A DNA stretch of 35,080 nt from an uncultured Clostridium sp. (lineage in GTDB: Bacteria > Bacillota > Clostridia > Clostridiales > Clostridiaceae), in contig CACZYK010000032.1 of the NCBI GenBank assembly GCA_902785295.1, positions 1 to 35,080 on the forward strand, read 5' to 3'. The notes under the pieces were generated by a model that was not told the origin of the DNA, ran no database searches, and saw nothing but the letters and a program-made list of their open reading frames with translations. Positions within the stretch are counted from its first letter, which is position 1; each line of letters opens with the position of its first letter. The position numbers and the translations under genes are program-made. Below are positions 27,567 through 34,899 of the stretch, in pieces.

Positions 27567-28442
27567 ATGAGAAAAAAGGTAAAAATTATATTTATTCTAC
27601 TTATGTCTATTGTAGCATTAGGAAGTATATTGTCTTCTTTAATTAGTAATTCACATGTTGAAGATAATCAAAAAACTGTTATTGAAGAATATAAAAAAAA
27701 TATTCAGTCTATACCCTATGAAACTTTAGAAAAGGAAAAAGAGAAAGCAAAAAATTATAATAAACTTTTAGTAGAAAACACAATAATAACAACAGCACCA
27801 TTTAATTCAGAAGCTGAGGAATTTGAAGTGGATTATGGTTATTATAATATTTTAAATATAGGAAAAGATAATGTAATTGGATATGTTAATATTCCCAAAA
27901 TAGATGTTAATCTTCCTATATATCATGGCACTTCTGAGGAAGTATTAGAAAAAGGAGTAGGACATTTGCAAAATACATCTTTTCCTATAGGTGGGGAAGG
28001 CACTCACTCAGTTTTACTGGGACACACAGGCCTTCCAACTGCCAAATTATTTACAGACTTAAATAAGCTTGAAAATGGAAATGTTTTTTATGTTGAAGTA
28101 TTAGGAGAAAAATTAGCTTATGAAGTAGACCAAATAAAGGTTGTAAAACCAGAAAATATCTCTGATTTATTAATAAATCCTACTAAAGATTATATAACTT
28201 TAGTAACATGTACTCCTTATGGAGAAAATACTCATCGTCTTTTAGTGCGTGGTACCAGAATTCCTTATACAGAGGAAGTAGAAAATAAAATTAAAAAGGA
28301 ACAATCGGAAAAAATAGGAAGCACTTGGATTGATGAACTTTTAAAAGTAGTAAATACTTGTCTAGAGATTTTAGGAATTATTTTGCTTGTTGTTGCTATG
28401 GTACTATTTTTTAAGAAAAAAGTTAGGACAAAGAGAAAATAG
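27567..28442 (+). CDS. Class C sortase 3 with altered lid
   Basis: A 291-residue paralogue of sortase 1 with the same numbering of the triad: His153 in LGHTG, Cys215 in TLVTCTPYG and Arg224 in THRLLVRG. Two membrane segments flank the catalytic domain (about 5-27 and 264-284). The class C lid normally reads Asp-Pro-aromatic, but here the same place reads APF in TTAPFNSE, so the Asp is replaced by Ala. Loss of this Asp is known in other class C sortases to open or destabilise the lid, so this enzyme may be less autoinhibited or use other substrates. AAGGAG at 27549-27554 serves ATG 27567. Similarity to sortase 1 at both protein and DNA level indicates local gene duplication. Confidence 0.92.
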   Translation: MRKKVKIIFILLMSIVALGSILSSLISNSHVEDNQKTVIEEYKKNIQSIPYETLEKEKEKAKNYNKLLVENTIITTAPFNSEAEEFEVDYGYYNILNIGKDNVIGYVNIPKIDVNLPIYHGTSEEVLEKGVGHLQNTSFPIGGEGTHSVLLGHTGLPTAKLFTDLNKLENGNVFYVEVLGEKLAYEVDQIKVVKPENISDLLINPTKDYITLVTCTPYGENTHRLLVRGTRIPYTEEVENKIKKEQSEKIGSTWIDELLKVVNTCLEILGIILLVVAMVLFFKKKVRTKRK

Positions 28443-28498
28443 ATACTAATATTGTGATAAGGAAGATATCATTAAAAATAAAGAAAGGAAGTGAAGTG

Positions 28499-28684
28499 AT
28501 GGCTGTATATTTAAATACAAATAGTCCTTTGGAGAAATTTGAGTTTTTATTAAATTCAAAGTATTATGTTGATAAATCAAATATAATAGAAAAACTTAAT
28601 GAAATTATTAATACTGAAAATCGTTATGTATGTATTACAAAGCCAAGAAGGTTTGGAAAATCATCAATAATAAATATGGCTTAA
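28499..28684 (+). pseudogene. N-terminal stub of an AAA-ATPase-like gene
   Basis: Sixty-one residues match the start of the predicted AAA-ATPase family (PF09820 type). The conserved YVDKS segment is followed by KPRRFGKSSIINM, the Walker A region. The reading frame then stops where the intact family continues for several hundred more residues, and the next bases show no family resemblance in any frame. GGAAGTG just upstream and the family's usual start (MAVYLN) favour ATG 28499 over an in-frame ATT-like start earlier. It cannot be a working ATPase. Confidence 0.8.
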
Positions 28685-28726
28685 AACATTATTGATATTT
28701 TAATAGAAATTATGTAAGTTATAGGA

Positions 28727-28732
28727 TATAAT
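28727..28732 (+). promoter_or_regulatory. Possible -10 element for the pspA operon
   Basis: A perfect TATAAT lies 35 bases before the pspA start, but the -35 position reads TAGAAA, a poor match. I do not see a sigma-W-like promoter, which controls the equivalent B. subtilis operon. Confidence 0.35.
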
Positions 28733-28766
28733 AGAATAAAGTAAAATATTAAAGAGGGTGAATTTC

Positions 28767-29525
28767 GTGGGGGTTTTAAAAAGATTTGGTAATATAATGT
28801 CTTGCAAAGTAAATTCTTTGTTAAATAAGTCAAAAAATCCACTTAAGGATGTGGATAAGTATATAGCTTTATTGGAAAGCCAGTTAGGAGAGATAAAAGC
28901 AGAAAAAGAAGCAGTAGTTGTTCTTGAAAAAAGAAAGAAGAGAGAAGTTTTAGAATGTGAAGATACAGTGGATAAGTTCCAAAGATATGTGGATAAATCT
29001 TTAGCAGCTAATAAACAAGGAGATGCTAAAAGATTTATGGCAGAAAAGGAAAACGCAGAGAAAAAATTAGATATATTAAGGAAAGAATATACATTAATAG
29101 CAGATAGCAATAATAAAATGCTCCAAATGGATGAAAAGCTTTTAAATGACATAAATGAACTTAAAGCTAGAAAAGAAGAAATAAAAAATAAGCTTAGTGC
29201 ATCAACTACTGGAGCATCTGTAAATTCTAAGTTAGATGAAATGTCAGAAAAAGCAGATAGAGCAGTTTTTGAGGCAGAGGCTTTAGCAGAATTAAATAAT
29301 GGAAGTTATAAAAATAATGAAAATATTAGCGATATGAGCATATTTGATGAACTTTATGAGGATAATAACACTGAAAATGCTAATAAAGTTGAAACAAGCA
29401 ATATAGTAGATAAAAATCAAGGTTCTTTAAATAGCAATATAGAAACAAGCAACCAGCAAACAAATACAAGTAATGAAGCTGATGATGGCTTAGATGAATT
29501 AAGAAAACAATTAGGTTTAATTTAA
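28767..29525 (+). CDS. pspA: PspA/IM30 family membrane-stress protein
   Basis: A 252-residue, almost wholly helical protein of the PspA/IM30 (ESCRT-III-like) family, which binds and remodels stressed membrane from the cytoplasmic side. The N terminus GVLKRFGNIMSCKVNSLLNK is the family's amphipathic helix. Long heptad-rich coiled coils follow (about 22-190), then a polar, Asn/Thr-rich tail. GTG 28767 was chosen because the product then starts MGVLKRF and AGAGGG at 28753-28758 sits at proper distance; GTG 28758 would overlap that site. Two downstream genes encode YdjG-like and YdjI-like proteins, the partners of PspA in B. subtilis. The last codons and stop are repeated 66 bases later. Confidence 0.92.
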   Translation: MGVLKRFGNIMSCKVNSLLNKSKNPLKDVDKYIALLESQLGEIKAEKEAVVVLEKRKKREVLECEDTVDKFQRYVDKSLAANKQGDAKRFMAEKENAEKKLDILRKEYTLIADSNNKMLQMDEKLLNDINELKARKEEIKNKLSASTTGASVNSKLDEMSEKADRAVFEAEALAELNNGSYKNNENISDMSIFDELYEDNNTENANKVETSNIVDKNQGSLNSNIETSNQQTNTSNEADDGLDELRKQLGLI

Positions 29526-29599
29526 TGATTTTACTTGTAAATTGATGTAATGTTTAAATTTGCTGAAGTTTATGGAGAAAGTTTAATTTAATGATTTTA
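29515..29599 (+). repeat. Pair of 19-bp direct repeats at the 3' end of pspA
   Basis: Bases 29515-29533, which include the last pspA codons and stop, recur identically at 29581-29599, exactly 66 bases further. Similarity continues for a few more bases after each copy. This looks like a partial tandem duplication of the gene end. Confidence 0.8.
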
Positions 29600-29628
29600 T
29601 TCATAAATTAGATTTAGGGAGTGGGGAA

Positions 29629-30693
29629 ATGGCAGAGGATAAAGTTTATAGGTGTGAAAATTGCGGTGGGATAATGGAGTTTGATGTAAAAACTCAAACG
29701 CTTAAGTGTCCAAACTGTGAAACAAGCATACAAATAGAAAATGACAATTCATCAATAGTTGAGCATGATTTAACATTAGATTCTAGAAGAGTTGTTAAGG
29801 CTACTGAAAAACAAAGTAAAACAATGCAATGTAGTGGTTGTGGAGCTTCAATAGAAATTGGAGCTAATGATACAGCAGCAAAGTGTCCATATTGTGACTC
29901 TAGCTATGTATTAGCAGAAAGGCAGGAAGAAACCATAATTCCAGATGGAGTTGTTCCTTTTAAAATTGATAAAAATCAAGCACTATTAGATTTTAGAAAT
30001 TGGATGGGGAAAAGATGGCTTGCACCAAATGAGTTAAAAAAGCTATACCAACATGGTGGATTCCAAAGCATATATATTCCTTATTGGACTTTTGATGCTC
30101 AAGCTGATTGTCATTATACAGCAGATGGTGGTAAAGAAAGACAAGTAAAATATAAGGACGAAAATGGAGAGGAAAAAACTAAAACAGAAGTTGATTGGTA
30201 TCCTACATCAGGTCATGTATCAAAATTCTTTGATGATATACAAGTACCAGCTTCATCAACTCATGAAAAAAAGTTCTTTGATGGAATTATGCCATTTAAT
30301 TTAGGGGAGGTTGCTTCATATTCACCTAAATATATTTCAGGAAATTTATCTGAAAACTATAGTGTGAGTTTAGAAGATGGACATAAAGAAGCTGTTTCAA
30401 AAATGAATAGTGAATTAAGAAGTATGGCTTCTAGTGATGTATTAAAAAGATATGATAGGGTTAGGGATGTAAGGATAAGCCCTAGATATTCAAATGAAAC
30501 ATATAAATATCTTCTTTTACCTGTATATTCTGTGGCATATAATTATAAAGATAAAGTATATAATGTAATGATAAATGGGCAAACAGGAAAGGTTAAAGGA
30601 GATTACCCTTATAGTAAGCTTAAAATAACTATTTTAGTTATAATTGCAATAATAATAATTGCAGGAATTGCATATTTTATGTCACAAAATTAA
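29629..30693 (+). CDS. TFIIB-type zinc-ribbon membrane protein, YdjG-like
   Basis: A 354-residue protein with two N-terminal zinc ribbons (Cys9, Cys12, Cys27, Cys30 and Cys68, Cys71, Cys86, Cys89). A soluble middle domain follows and a single membrane segment (about 330-350) lies four residues from the C terminus, making it a tail-anchored protein facing the cytoplasm. In B. subtilis the comparable YdjG sits in the pspA-ydjG-ydjH-ydjI operon and works with PspA and YdjI at the membrane under envelope stress. The order here, directly after pspA and before an SPFH/zinc-ribbon gene, supports the same role. AGGGAG (29616-29621) serves the ATG. I see no ydjH equivalent between this gene and the next. 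Confidence 0.82.
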   Translation: MAEDKVYRCENCGGIMEFDVKTQTLKCPNCETSIQIENDNSSIVEHDLTLDSRRVVKATEKQSKTMQCSGCGASIEIGANDTAAKCPYCDSSYVLAERQEETIIPDGVVPFKIDKNQALLDFRNWMGKRWLAPNELKKLYQHGGFQSIYIPYWTFDAQADCHYTADGGKERQVKYKDENGEEKTKTEVDWYPTSGHVSKFFDDIQVPASSTHEKKFFDGIMPFNLGEVASYSPKYISGNLSENYSVSLEDGHKEAVSKMNSELRSMASSDVLKRYDRVRDVRISPRYSNETYKYLLLPVYSVAYNYKDKVYNVMINGQTGKVKGDYPYSKLKITILVIIAIIIIAGIAYFMSQN

Positions 30694-30696
30694 TTC

Positions 30697-30768
30697 TTGT
30701 ATAATGGTGCTGTCGTATAAATACTATATTATAGTATGGTATATATTGCTGAAAAATTTTTTATACAA
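30697..30768. other. Nested inverted repeats between the YdjG-like and YdjI-like genes
   Basis: Outer arms TTGTATAA (30697-30704) and TTATACAA (30761-30768) enclose a perfect 17-base palindrome, ATACTATA-T-TATAGTAT (30721-30737). It could form a cruciform or RNA stem after the upstream stop codon. The T run at 30756-30761 is not directly attached to the inner stem, so it is not a clear terminator. Confidence 0.5.
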
Positions 30769-30801
30769 CAACCTTATAAATTAAATGATTTATAAAAATA
30801 A

Positions 30802-30830
30802 TTGTAAGCAATTAGGTTTCAACATAAAAT
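30802..30830 (+). promoter_or_regulatory. Promoter of the SPFH gene
   Basis: TTGTAA (30802-30807) and TAAAAT (30825-30830) are 17 bases apart, with a start point expected near 30837. The inverted repeat listed next overlaps its -10 region. Confidence 0.5.
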
Positions 30831-30854
30831 TTTATTATGAAAATATGTTGAAAC
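30816..30854. promoter_or_regulatory. 11-bp perfect inverted repeat, possible operator
   Basis: GTTTCAACATA (30816-30826) and TATGTTGAAAC (30844-30854) are perfect inverted copies separated by 17 bases. The left arm covers the spacer and -10 box of the promoter and the right arm falls just after the expected start point, the usual place for a repressor site. There is no T run, so it is not a terminator. Confidence 0.55.
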
Positions 30855-30876
30855 AAGTAGTAAGGAGGAATAAAAA

Positions 30877-31875
30877 ATGGGATTATTTTCAAATCAGTTT
30901 TCTAATGTAGTTGAATGGGAAGAATATCGAGATGACCTTATGTTCTGGAAATGGAGCAATAAGGAAATAAAGAAGGGGTCAAAACTTATAATACGTCCAG
31001 GTCAAGATGCAATATTTATGTATAATGGTAAGGTTGAAGGTGTATTTAAAGATGAAGGAAGTTATGATATAGAATCACAAATAATACCTTTCTTATCAAC
31101 TTTAAAAGGATTTAAGTTTGGCTTTAATAGTGGAATTAGAGCAGAAGTTTTATTTATAAATACAAAAGAATTTACAATGAAGTGGGGAACTCAAAAGCCT
31201 GTATATATGAAAGATGAAAGAACAGGAAGAGGAATTCCTATAAGAGCTTTAGGTAATTTTAGCTTTAAGTTATCAGATTATATGACATTTATTGATAAAA
31301 TTGCAGGAGTAAAGCAACAATACTCTATAGATGAAGCTAAGGAAAGAATTATGTCAATTCTTCCACAAGAATTAATGAAGTGGATAGCAAAAGAAGGAAA
31401 GGATATATTCAATCTTCAAGTGACTTCAGATGCAATAGCAGCAGGAATTCAAGAAGATTTAGATATGGATATGTCTAAAATAGGTATTGAAGTTACAAAC
31501 TTTGCAATTGGTGGAATAACTATTCCAGAAGAAATGGAAAAGATGATGAACACAATGTCAGCACAAGACATGGTAGATGATGTAAATAAATATCAAAGAA
31601 TGAAGATGACTGATGCAATGGCAGAAGGAAAAATGCAAGGCGGTGGAATGGCTGCTGATATGATGAGCATGCAAATGGGCATGATGATGGGACAACAAAT
31701 GATGAACAACATGAATAATATGAACAATAATCAACAACAAAACTATCAACAATCAAATAATCAACAACAACCATCTCAAGGTGGAAGTGGTCAAGGACCT
31801 AAATTCTGTCCAGAATGTGGAACAAGAACAAATGGAGCAAAATTCTGTCCAGAGTGTGGAACAAAGCTTATGTAA
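30877..31875 (+). CDS. SPFH-domain protein with C-terminal zinc ribbon, YdjI-like
   Basis: A 332-residue protein with an SPFH (band 7-like) domain (about 25-220). A Met/Gln/Asn-rich low-complexity linker follows (about 225-300). The C-terminal zinc ribbon has paired motifs FCPECGT with Cys311, Cys314, Cys324 and Cys327. This architecture matches B. subtilis YdjI, an SPFH protein needed to place PspA at the membrane. It lacks its own membrane segment, so membrane contact would come through the SPFH domain or the YdjG-like partner. AAGGAGG (30862-30868) gives a strong ribosome binding site. A separate promoter with an operator-like inverted repeat suggests expression independent of pspA. Confidence 0.88.
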   Translation: MGLFSNQFSNVVEWEEYRDDLMFWKWSNKEIKKGSKLIIRPGQDAIFMYNGKVEGVFKDEGSYDIESQIIPFLSTLKGFKFGFNSGIRAEVLFINTKEFTMKWGTQKPVYMKDERTGRGIPIRALGNFSFKLSDYMTFIDKIAGVKQQYSIDEAKERIMSILPQELMKWIAKEGKDIFNLQVTSDAIAAGIQEDLDMDMSKIGIEVTNFAIGGITIPEEMEKMMNTMSAQDMVDDVNKYQRMKMTDAMAEGKMQGGGMAADMMSMQMGMMMGQQMMNNMNNMNNNQQQNYQQSNNQQQPSQGGSGQGPKFCPECGTRTNGAKFCPECGTKLM

Positions 31876-31965
31876 AAAATTTTTTATCACAAAATATAAC
31901 ATAAAAATTTGAAATAAAGTGTAAAAAACTTATATAAAAATAAGATATTATATTGTATAATTCTG

Positions 31966-31994
31966 TTGACATCGATTATCAAAGAGAGTATCAT
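31966..31994 (+). promoter_or_regulatory. Promoter firing into an immediate terminator
   Basis: TTGACA (31966-31971) and TATCAT (31989-31994) are 17 bases apart. The expected start near 32001 falls at the first base of the terminator hairpin at 32003-32045, upstream of the ATP-grasp operon. Confidence 0.7.
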
Positions 31995-32002
31995 ATAGTT
32001 AT

Positions 32003-32045
32003 AAAGCAAAGGAGCTGAATGTATTCAGTTCTTTTGCTTTTTTTT
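32003..32045 (+). terminator. Strong terminator before the ATP-grasp operon
   Basis: An 18-base arm (32003-32020) pairs with 32023-32040 with few wobbles or mismatches. It holds AAAGCAAA and GCTGAAT against ATTCAGT and TTTGCTTT, and a run of T follows to 32045. It may end the SPFH transcript, attenuate the next operon, or both. Confidence 0.88.
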
Positions 32046-32086
32046 GTTTTCTTAACATATTTTTAGTTTTAAGGGAGGGAAAGGAT

Positions 32087-33400
32087 ATGAATAAGTTGGT
32101 TGAACATGTAGATAGTGTCAATAGGCTTATGGCTAGGTATGGTGTCAAATTTGGAATTTATAAAAATAATGAGTTTAAGGAACAATTATTTCCTTTTGAT
32201 GCAATACCAAGAGTTATTGGAAAAGAAGAATTTGAATATCTTGAAAAGGGGTTAATTCAAAGGGTTAAGGCTTTAAATTTATTCTTGAAGGACATATATA
32301 GTGACAAGAATATAATTAAAGATGGTATAGTACCAGAAGATTTTGTATTCTCATCAAAGGGGTATCTTCCACAATGTGAGGGAATTACTCCACCAGCAGA
32401 TATATATAGTCACATATCAGGAATAGATTTAGTACAAGCAGAGGACAAAAGTTGGTACATATTAGAAGACAACCTTAGAGTGCCATCAGGGGCATCTTAT
32501 CCAATGATAGCTAGAGAGTTAACAAGAAGGGTAAGTCCTAAAACATTTAATGAGACAAAGATAGTAGATAATAGAAATTATGCAGAATTGCTAAAGGAAA
32601 CTATGGAAAATGTAAATACTGGAGGGGTAAGAGTTATAATGACTCCAGGAAGAAACAATGCAGCATTTTTTGAACATTCTTATTTAGCAGAAAAAACAGA
32701 CTCGATTCTTGCAATGGCAAGTGACCTAGTAGTAGAAGATAATGTTCTTTATTATAAAGAATTTGATGGAAGCAGAAAGAGAGTAGGAGTAATGTATAGA
32801 AGAATTTCTGATGAGTACTTAGACCCTATGTGCTTTTTACCAGAATCTTTAATTGGTATTCCTAACCTTATGGAAGCTTACAAAGCTGGAAATGTGGCAA
32901 TTATAAATGCACCAGGAAATGGTGTTGCAGATGATAAGGGAATTTATTATTTTGTACCTAAAATGATTAAGTATTATTTAGGAGAAGAACCAATACTTAA
33001 AAATGCACCTACATACCTTCCTTTTTATGAAGAAGACAGAAAATATGTATTAGATAACATAGAAAACTTAGTAATAAAAGATGTATCAGAAGCAGGGGGA
33101 TATGGTGTAATTTTTGGTAGAGATTTAAGCAAAGAAAAGTTAGAAGAATTAAAAAATATTATTATAAATGAATCAAGAAGATTTATTGCTCAAGAGGTTA
33201 TAAACTTCTTAGACTTAAATATTATGGAAGATGGAAAATTGGTGCCTAGAAAAGCAGATTTAAGAGCTTTTGTTCTTTGTGGAAAAGAAGTAAAGGTATG
33301 GGCAAGTGGCTTAACTAGATTTTCTAGAGAAGCAGATTCATTTGTAGTTAATTCATCTCAGGGAGGAGGTTTCAAAGACACATGGGTATTATGTCAGTAG
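32087..33400 (+). CDS. Circularly permuted type 2 ATP-grasp protein
   Basis: A 437-residue cytoplasmic enzyme of the circularly permuted ATP-grasp family (DUF404/DUF407 type), predicted to form amide bonds with ATP, possibly making or attaching a short peptide. Recognisable family segments are EDNLRVPSGASYPM (about residues 127-140), MTPGRNNAAFFEHSYLA, the GYGVIFG nucleotide-binding loop and KADLRAFVL near the C terminus. The N terminus is slightly shorter than in many relatives. GGGAGG (32073-32078) sets the ATG. It overlaps the alpha-E gene by 19 bases and lies beside a transglutaminase-like gene. This trio was defined by comparative genomics as a predicted peptide-ligation/processing cassette. 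The exact substrate is unknown. Confidence 0.9.
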   Translation: MNKLVEHVDSVNRLMARYGVKFGIYKNNEFKEQLFPFDAIPRVIGKEEFEYLEKGLIQRVKALNLFLKDIYSDKNIIKDGIVPEDFVFSSKGYLPQCEGITPPADIYSHISGIDLVQAEDKSWYILEDNLRVPSGASYPMIARELTRRVSPKTFNETKIVDNRNYAELLKETMENVNTGGVRVIMTPGRNNAAFFEHSYLAEKTDSILAMASDLVVEDNVLYYKEFDGSRKRVGVMYRRISDEYLDPMCFLPESLIGIPNLMEAYKAGNVAIINAPGNGVADDKGIYYFVPKMIKYYLGEEPILKNAPTYLPFYEEDRKYVLDNIENLVIKDVSEAGGYGVIFGRDLSKEKLEELKNIIINESRRFIAQEVINFLDLNIMEDGKLVPRKADLRAFVLCGKEVKVWASGLTRFSREADSFVVNSSQGGGFKDTWVLCQ

Positions 33401-34065
33401 AAAAATTTCAACATTTATTTTGGCTTGGAAGATATACAGAAAGAGTATTTTCAACTTTAAGGATATTTTGTAAATTTTACGATAAAATGATAGATAACGA
33501 TATAGATGAGACTGTATATAAGGATTTTTGTAATAAATTAGGGATACCTGATGTTTATGGCTCAAAAGAAGTTTTCTTAAATAATTATCTTTTTGATAAA
33601 AGCAATCCTAATTCAGTAGGCTCATCTATGGTAAGAGCTTTTGATAATGCTGTTGTTATGAGAAAAGAAATAAGCACAGAAACATTATCTTACATACAAC
33701 TTGCATTAGATGAACTAGAAAAATGTAAAGAAAGTCATTCACCAATAGTAAAACTTCAAAAAGTCATGGATTATATATTTGCCTTTTGGGGAAGTGTAGA
33801 TGACAATGTTCTTGCAGAAAACTTTAGAAATGTAATGAAAACAGCGAGATACATAGAAAGAGTTGATTTATATTGCAGAATGGGATACAGTCAACCAGAA
33901 ATAGAAAAAGAATTTACTAAACTAAAAAATAGAATAGGAAAAATAGGAATGCCTTATGATGAACCACTTTTACAAAAATTAAGTGATATAGTTAAAGATG
34001 AAGAGAATTTAAAACTTAACTATTTTACAATAATAACAAACTTAGGCAACTTAGTTAAAATGTAA
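33382..34065 (+). CDS. Alpha-E domain protein
   Basis: A 227-residue, mostly helical protein of the alpha-E family (DUF403), starting with the typical FWLGRYTERV segment (about residues 13-22) and carrying a second MKTARYIERVDLY element (about 152-164). Its biochemical role is unproven; it regularly accompanies circularly permuted ATP-grasp enzymes. Relatives are often near 300 residues, so this one is short, without visible frame damage. ATG 33382 is 12 bases after GGGAGGAGG (33361-33369), which lies inside the ATP-grasp gene. ATG 33391 is an alternative start. The 19-base overlap suggests coupled translation. Confidence 0.87.
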   Translation: MGIMSVEKFQHLFWLGRYTERVFSTLRIFCKFYDKMIDNDIDETVYKDFCNKLGIPDVYGSKEVFLNNYLFDKSNPNSVGSSMVRAFDNAVVMRKEISTETLSYIQLALDELEKCKESHSPIVKLQKVMDYIFAFWGSVDDNVLAENFRNVMKTARYIERVDLYCRMGYSQPEIEKEFTKLKNRIGKIGMPYDEPLLQKLSDIVKDEENLKLNYFTIITNLGNLVKM

Positions 34066-34125
34066 AATATAAAGAAAAGCTGAACATAAAATCGGCTTTA
34101 AAGTAAAAATAATTGGGGTGATTTG

Positions 34126-34899
34126 ATGAAGAAACTTAGGTTTACTTATAGAATGATTCTAACACTTGGAGAAGATATTATAAATCATAGCTTTTCTTTA
34201 AGATGTACTCCAAAGAGTGATTCATATCAAAAGGTGTATTCTTTAAAATGTAATGTATCTCCATATGAATCTTTAAATAAAACAACAGATGGTTTTGGAA
34301 ATATAGTGTATGTGGGGCATTGCAACGCTCCTCATAATACATTTCAATATGAAACAACAGGCATTGCTTGGGTTAATAGAAATAATATTGTAAAAGAAGA
34401 ACTCAACCCAATATACAAATATCCTTCAAAATATACAGAATTTAACGAATCTATGGCAGATTTATATTCAAAATCTTTGCTCTTTGAAGGAACAGATCTT
34501 CAAAGGGCAATATTTTTAATGAATTTATTATATGAAAGATTTACATATACTCCTGGAGTTACAAATATAAATACAACAGCAGGAGAAGCAATGAAACTTG
34601 GACAAGGAGTTTGTCAAGATTATTCTCATATACTTATAGCCTTATGCAGAAAATATAAAATTCCAGCTAGATATGTAGTAGGAATGATTATTGGTGAGGG
34701 AGCAACACATGCATGGGTAGAGGTTTATTATAATGGCTCTTGGTATGGTCTAGACCCAACACATAATAAAGAAGTTGATGATTACTTTATAAAAATATCT
34801 CATGGAAGAGATTATGAAGATTGTATTGTAGATAAAGGAGTATTTACAGGTTCTACAACACAAACTCAAGATATATATGTAAACGTAGAGGAAATATAA
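34126..34899 (+). CDS. Transglutaminase-like cysteine peptidase
   Basis: A 257-residue protein with the N-terminal beta domain common to bacterial transglutaminase-like proteins (about 1-95), then the catalytic core. Cys163 in GVCQDYSH, His195 in THAWVEVY and Asp210 in LDPTH form the expected triad. No signal peptide or membrane segment is seen, so it should act in the cytoplasm. In the ATP-grasp/alpha-E cassette it is predicted to cut, transfer or process the peptide product. ATG 34126 was preferred over the TTG one codon earlier; GGGGTG at 34115-34120 supports it. The 57-base gap after the alpha-E gene holds a weak stem without a T run, so the three genes are probably one operon. Confidence 0.92.
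   Translation: MKKLRFTYRMILTLGEDIINHSFSLRCTPKSDSYQKVYSLKCNVSPYESLNKTTDGFGNIVYVGHCNAPHNTFQYETTGIAWVNRNNIVKEELNPIYKYPSKYTEFNESMADLYSKSLLFEGTDLQRAIFLMNLLYERFTYTPGVTNINTTAGEAMKLGQGVCQDYSHILIALCRKYKIPARYVVGMIIGEGATHAWVEVYYNGSWYGLDPTHNKEVDDYFIKISHGRDYEDCIVDKGVFTGSTTQTQDIYVNVEEI

Noticed and set aside
28758-28766. GTG 28758 as the pspA start
   Set aside because: It lies at the end of the AGAGGG ribosome binding site; GTG 28767 gives the family's usual N terminus.
28700-29152. 150-codon minus-strand frame opposite pspA
   Set aside because: Ser/Leu/Phe-rich composition is what the reverse of a Glu/Lys-rich coiled coil gives; no ribosome binding site or family resemblance.
31520-31774. Minus-strand frames opposite the SPFH gene, rich in Ser, His, Val and Tyr
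   Set aside because: They mirror the Met/Gln/Asn-rich linker on the + strand and have no start signals.
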